A DNA stretch of 37,467 bases, from assembly GCA_021647945.1 (NCBI GenBank), contig JAKITT010000024.1, positions 1 to 37,467 on the forward strand, written 5' to 3'. Below the pieces are notes generated by a model. That model was given only the letters and a program-made list of their open reading frames with translations. It was not told the DNA's origin and did no database searches. A program made the translations under genes and the position numbers. Position 1 is the first letter of the stretch; each line of letters begins with the position of its first letter. This DNA comes from Candidatus Polarisedimenticolaceae bacterium (GTDB lineage Bacteria; Pseudomonadota; Gammaproteobacteria; Chromatiales; Chromatiaceae). Shown one piece after another: positions 33,358-37,467 of this stretch.

Positions 33358-36300
33358 ATGGCTGTTAATCTTGATCCCAGTGTCGTTAAGCTTGCTCAAT
33401 TTATTGGCCTGCTTGATTCGAATAACCAACTGAATAACGACTGGTTACAAAATCCACTTGATGAACTGCGTGGTGCCTTCAAAGATAACCACGCCATTTT
33501 GCTCGAACTGCTGGGCGATATTTTCGAATCCAGCGATGGACAGATGCAGGGCATTCCTGGGCCAAATCCTGGCGATATCTGGTATCCCATTCCCAATCTT
33601 GATCCACAGATTCTCTTCATCACCACACGTACTTATGAAAACGCAGGTGATGAACATCTCGTATTTGGTGTCGGCATCAATTGGCGGCACTCTGAGGATG
33701 ACGGGTTAACCGCCAACATCTGGGCAAAAATCCCACTGGTTGATATCAACACCCAATCGGGTGACCTGATACTTGCCTTTGGTGCTGATGATTCACCGGT
33801 TCAATTGGCATTTAACATCACTCATGTCGATGGTTTTGGTGATGACAGTATCCAATTTAGCGGCATTAAACTCGCTTCCCAAATCTACATAGGCCAAGAC
33901 CCTGAGCTATCAGTTCAAATTCAGCAACTGACCATCGCCGGAAAACCACCAGCCAATATCGACATTTCAAAACTGATTGAGCGAGGGGATATCGATCCCA
34001 GCCAATGGTTTGATCTGATCTTCTCACTACTCACCGCCAAACTGCGCGGTCTATCACCAGAGGCCGAAAAGGTTCTCGATCATCTCTTCCCGATCTTAGG
34101 TTTGAGTGGCAACGGCCCGCTTATCAATTGGTTCCAACTACCCAGCTTGGGTATCGGCGGCATTAAGCAGTGGGCGCTTCAGCTGCTACAAGATGAGAGC
34201 CACCTAGATGGCTGGCTCGAACATTGGCACAATCTAATTAGCAGTGGTGGCACCTTCACCACTGAGGGCGATGGCAGCCGGATTGATCCTAAACGGGTCG
34301 CACTCCCACTGAGCAGCAACCTCACTCTCTGGATCACCCTCGCCTACCAGCAGAGTGATCAAGGGGATATTAAGCTCTACCCAGGCACCATTCTCAGCAG
34401 TGCCGATGCCGATTTTTCATCATCGGATATCAAACTCAACCTACAGAGCCGGTTGGAGCTTTGTTGCATTCCGCTCAGTGGCCCAGGCGATTTTGAGCCG
34501 CTACCCACCTTTGATATCTGCTGCCGTCTCTACAACCCATCGGGCGATTTACTCTCTGTTGACTTCAGTGGTACAGGGGGCGACTTTGACCTCTTTGGGG
34601 CCTTTGCCGTCAAAGAGATGCGTGCCGGTCTCTCACTTGATGACAATGCCAAGATCACGCCAAAGTTTGAACTGGTAGATGTGCGATCAGCCCAAGGCAA
34701 CTGGCCAACACTCGATCTGACCAGCGGCCAAGCGATCATCCTCGGCCTTGAGGATATGGCCAACGGCATCATCACCGAGCAGATTCACCAACTACTGAAT
34801 AGCGCAACCGATAGCGCACATGCTGGCAAACATATCGCAGCACTGCTGGGTATTATTCCACCCACCAGCGCCACCACACCCGAACCTTGGCTGCCAGAAC
34901 TGACCATCAGCATCAGTCGTTTAACAGAGTTTTTAGCCAATCCACTCGGCACCATCGCCTGTTACCACGCCCAGTGCATTGAGCTGCAACAAGATGGCGC
35001 ATCCCTTTGGCGTTTTCTGCTGAATGACCTACAAGCACTGCTCAGAGACAACTCAATCCCCACCCCCGCTATTATGGGTTCAGGCAGTGAAATTGAACCT
35101 TGGCGAGTACAGCTCTACAGCGGTGACGAGGGGGATGCCTATCTCTCTATTTTTGCCGAGAATGATACCGCAACCGCACGCCCCCAGCTTGACCTCTCAC
35201 TACTGATTGAGCCAACAGGGCTGGAGCTATCAGATAGCGCCTCACTACAGTGCCAGCTATTTGCCAACCTGCTGCACTTAGATCTACCACCTCACATCGC
35301 ATGCCCAGGCGCCATTCACGCCCGTTGGCTAGAGAGTGTCGCCGCTAATATCAAACTACAGGGCGACCCCAAACTGGTGGCATCCACCGGCATTGGTTTA
35401 ACCTTCTCTCTAGATTCAGTTGAGTTTGGCTGTCTCTGGTTACAGGGTTCACAACCGCAGGATAACGCCTTCTCTTGGGCGGCCAACGTTGAGGGATTCA
35501 ACGCCACTTGGAACCTAGATAGCAGCCAAAACATCACCCTGCCCCACCTCCGTTTTGGTGCTGGCCTTGATCTACAGTGGAATCTCAACACCCTGCCGGT
35601 CGATCTTGGCATCGATCTCGATGACTTTAGCCGATTGATCCGCATCACCCTCGGCTCCTGGTTAGTCGAGCGCGGCGGCGGCTTTGGTTTTGGCTTTGCC
35701 GCTCTGTTGGGGCTCTTCCCAAGCAACCGATTTCAATGGCCCGAGCTGGCCCACCTGCCCGATCTCGATCTACCCGATTGGGATAGTGCCGGTAGCGATT
35801 TCCCCTTCACTCTGCCAGATGACTGGCCAGCATTTGAAGTGGCCAACTGGGCCGATTTCTTCACCAATCCGTGGCCAGATCTTGTTGCCTACTTCAAGTT
35901 GCTTCTTAGCAAACCAGAGTGGACACTCACCACCTTCAACCTGCTGGGTGGTCTCTTTACGGGCAAATTTCCCGACCTATCACTACCCGATTGGGGCTGG
36001 GGCAATGAGGCGGGTGATGGCATCACACTGCCGTCACTCAAAGATCTCCCCTTTGCCGTCTGTGGCGGTGGCACCTATGAGAATCCTTGGGTACTAAAAC
36101 TCACCATTCCTGATGCTGCACCCATCGAACTACTCTGCTGGCTAGACCCCGATGGCCCGCCCACTGGTGACTGGAGCAGTGTGGTTGTCAATCTGCTACC
36201 GAGTGAGTGGCAGAATATCGATGTGCTCATTGCCGATGCCAATTTTGGCCACTCGCAGATTGGTGCGCTGCTCCATCAATTTAGAGATCTCAACCCTCAA

Positions 36301-37467
36301 CTTGCACAGCTACTTGGCAGCATCACCACCAACACCGATCTCACCGATGAGGCCACTGACTTCCTCGGTCACGCCCTCAATGCACTTGAGACTAGGCTCA
36401 ACCTGAGCGATGGATTAGTCCCCTCTAGCAGCCAACTTGATCCAGTTGATGAGCTAAGCAACTGGAGTCAAGCATCCACACCCAATGTGGGACATAGCGA
36501 GCAGCTAAGCAACAGCTCAGTGCTTGCCACCATTCAGAGCCAAATCAACGACCTTGCCGATGATAATCAGCCAATATTGCTGCTCGGTTCAGCCTGGGAA
36601 TCAGAGGCGGAGTGGTCGCCACTACTCGCCCTTTTTCCAGGCATCACAACGGCCCATATCGACCTACGAGAGGTGGGGGTCGATCCTGAGCAGATCAATG
36701 TTAGCCATATCGGCTCAACCAGCACTCGCGCCTATATTGGTGATATTGCCGTATTTAACACCGCCCCCAGTCTGGATGATGAAGCACGTAAAATCCCCAT
36801 CACTCACGCTGATAGCAACGCACTGAGCCAAGCGGCACAAGTGGCTCGCATTGTTGAACAGATTGCCACCACCCACAGTAAAAAAGTCATTATTGTTGCC
36901 CACTCCCACTCTGGTTTAGCGGCATTGGCAGCAGCACAACTAGAGAATGGTCTGGCAGCAGCAGAGAAAAAAATAGCCGGTTTAATCACCGTTGGTACAC
37001 CACTGGGTGGCGCTCCACTTCTCTGGTCAGAGAGTGCCGGTACCATCGCCAATCTACCTGTCGATTTCGACCTGCAACAAGGGATTGAGGAGGCGATCAG
37101 CCTACTATCACGCGCAGGGTTAGATGCAACATCGCTATTAACCGATGCCATGAGCGGCAACCTACCACTGCCAGAGATTGTGGGCAGAGCCTTCCCCGCT
37201 CACGCTTTTGAGGGGCTGGCTGATCTCACCATATCGGTGCCATCACTGGCCATTGGTACACAACTACCCGCCATCAATCTAACCAACACCCTCTTAGGCT
37301 GGCTCAAGGGGCAGATTGCCCTACCCACACCCACCGAGGGTTACACCGCCCCGACCCATATTGGCTTTGGTGTTCGCCGACCAACCGAATCGACACACAA
37401 CCACTACATCGTTAAGCAGCAGACCCGTTTCGACATCACACGCGCAGCACTCACCGATGCAGATATT
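33358..37467 (+). CDS. Giant protein with lipase-like segment, 3' end beyond the window
   Basis: The frame is open for 1370 codons from the ATG at 33358 (AAGGGA ribosome binding site) to the window edge; I read every line and found no in-frame stop. No signal peptide is present. The first ~800 residues are mostly beta-strand-like repeats with LDL and PxLDLS patterns. Two similar segments, GSEIEPWRVQLY (near 574) and GGTYENPWVLKL (near 904), hint at an internally repeated domain. A tryptophan/aspartate/proline-rich stretch lies at about 795-885. Near 1176-1205 comes KKVIIVAHSHSGLAALAA and then ITVGTPLGGAPL, the nucleophile-elbow (S1183) and following strand of lipase-type alpha/beta hydrolases, though with A-H-S-H-S in place of GxSxG. 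Family and function are not recognised. Confidence 0.8.
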   Translation, partial: MAVNLDPSVVKLAQFIGLLDSNNQLNNDWLQNPLDELRGAFKDNHAILLELLGDIFESSDGQMQGIPGPNPGDIWYPIPNLDPQILFITTRTYENAGDEHLVFGVGINWRHSEDDGLTANIWAKIPLVDINTQSGDLILAFGADDSPVQLAFNITHVDGFGDDSIQFSGIKLASQIYIGQDPELSVQIQQLTIAGKPPANIDISKLIERGDIDPSQWFDLIFSLLTAKLRGLSPEAEKVLDHLFPILGLSGNGPLINWFQLPSLGIGGIKQWALQLLQDESHLDGWLEHWHNLISSGGTFTTEGDGSRIDPKRVALPLSSNLTLWITLAYQQSDQGDIKLYPGTILSSADADFSSSDIKLNLQSRLELCCIPLSGPGDFEPLPTFDICCRLYNPSGDLLSVDFSGTGGDFDLFGAFAVKEMRAGLSLDDNAKITPKFELVDVRSAQGNWPTLDLTSGQAIILGLEDMANGIITEQIHQLLNSATDSAHAGKHIAALLGIIPPTSATTPEPWLPELTISISRLTEFLANPLGTIACYHAQCIELQQDGASLWRFLLNDLQALLRDNSIPTPAIMGSGSEIEPWRVQLYSGDEGDAYLSIFAENDTATARPQLDLSLLIEPTGLELSDSASLQCQLFANLLHLDLPPHIACPGAIHARWLESVAANIKLQGDPKLVASTGIGLTFSLDSVEFGCLWLQGSQPQDNAFSWAANVEGFNATWNLDSSQNITLPHLRFGAGLDLQWNLNTLPVDLGIDLDDFSRLIRITLGSWLVERGGGFGFGFAALLGLFPSNRFQWPELAHLPDLDLPDWDSAGSDFPFTLPDDWPAFEVANWADFFTNPWPDLVAYFKLLLSKPEWTLTTFNLLGGLFTGKFPDLSLPDWGWGNEAGDGITLPSLKDLPFAVCGGGTYENPWVLKLTIPDAAPIELLCWLDPDGPPTGDWSSVVVNLLPSEWQNIDVLIADANFGHSQIGALLHQFRDLNPQLAQLLGSITTNTDLTDEATDFLGHALNALETRLNLSDGLVPSSSQLDPVDELSNWSQASTPNVGHSEQLSNSSVLATIQSQINDLADDNQPILLLGSAWESEAEWSPLLALFPGITTAHIDLREVGVDPEQINVSHIGSTSTRAYIGDIAVFNTAPSLDDEARKIPITHADSNALSQAAQVARIVEQIATTHSKKVIIVAHSHSGLAALAAAQLENGLAAAEKKIAGLITVGTPLGGAPLLWSESAGTIANLPVDFDLQQGIEEAISLLSRAGLDATSLLTDAMSGNLPLPEIVGRAFPAHAFEGLADLTISVPSLAIGTQLPAINLTNTLLGWLKGQIALPTPTEGYTAPTHIGFGVRRPTESTHNHYIVKQQTRFDITRAALTDADI

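Overview
The window looks like a chromosomal segment of a gammaproteobacterium. It carries the classic gammaproteobacterial clusters thrS-infC-rpmI-rplT-pheS-pheT-ihfA-merR, ending at a tRNA-Pro, and rpsF-rpsR-(DUF2232)-rplI-dnaB-alr-radA. The ycfD-type ribosomal oxygenase, moderate base composition and many c-type cytochromes fit a Chromatiales/Thiotrichales-like, redox-versatile organism. That lineage guess is inference only.

Layout. 1-2.6 kb: 3' end of ycfD (plus strand), then on the minus strand a cold-shock protein, nudF, tRNA-Pro(GGG), a MerR regulator and ihfA. 2.6-9.7 kb (minus): the translation cluster pheT, pheS, rplT, rpmI, infC (apparent ATC start) and thrS (hairpin plus T-run leader). 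Cloverleaf-like palindromic repeats lie in the pheT-pheS and pheS-rplT gaps. 9.9-10.7 kb: yaaA. 10.7-14.0 kb: an accessory island with three copies of a ~200-bp modular repeat, a higBA toxin-antitoxin pair with its own palindromic operator, an unrecognised HEPN-like protein gene, and the remnant of a REP-associated (RAYT) transposase with a pair of inverted REP sequences.

14.0-25.7 kb is the most interesting part. A minus-strand series encodes an octaheme c-type cytochrome with a heme-free C-terminal third, a tetraheme cytochrome resembling its N-terminal half, a secreted subtilisin-like protease, a parvulin-type lipoprotein foldase and a Kelch propeller protein. Divergent from it is a three-gene regulatory operon of QseE/QseG/QseF (GlrK/YfhG/GlrR) type whose response regulator is sigma54-dependent. 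A pentaheme cytochrome gene lies convergent to that operon. Clear -24/-12 sigma54 promoters stand upstream of both the octaheme and the pentaheme genes, each with a palindrome about 95-115 bp further up. The octaheme cytochrome plus subtilase plus PpiC set recalls the Geobacter OmcZ/OzpA nanowire locus, so this may be a nanowire or extracellular-electron-transfer locus with a dedicated sigma54 two-component switch.

25.9-32.2 kb (minus): radA, alr, dnaB, rplI, DUF2232, rpsR and rpsF, with recognisable promoter, leader and terminator structures. 32.5-37.5 kb (plus): a 249-residue protein with a proline-rich linker and C-terminal hydrophobic segment, followed by a giant gene open to the window edge (at least 1370 codons) with a lipase-like segment near its visible end. 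Its function is not recognised.
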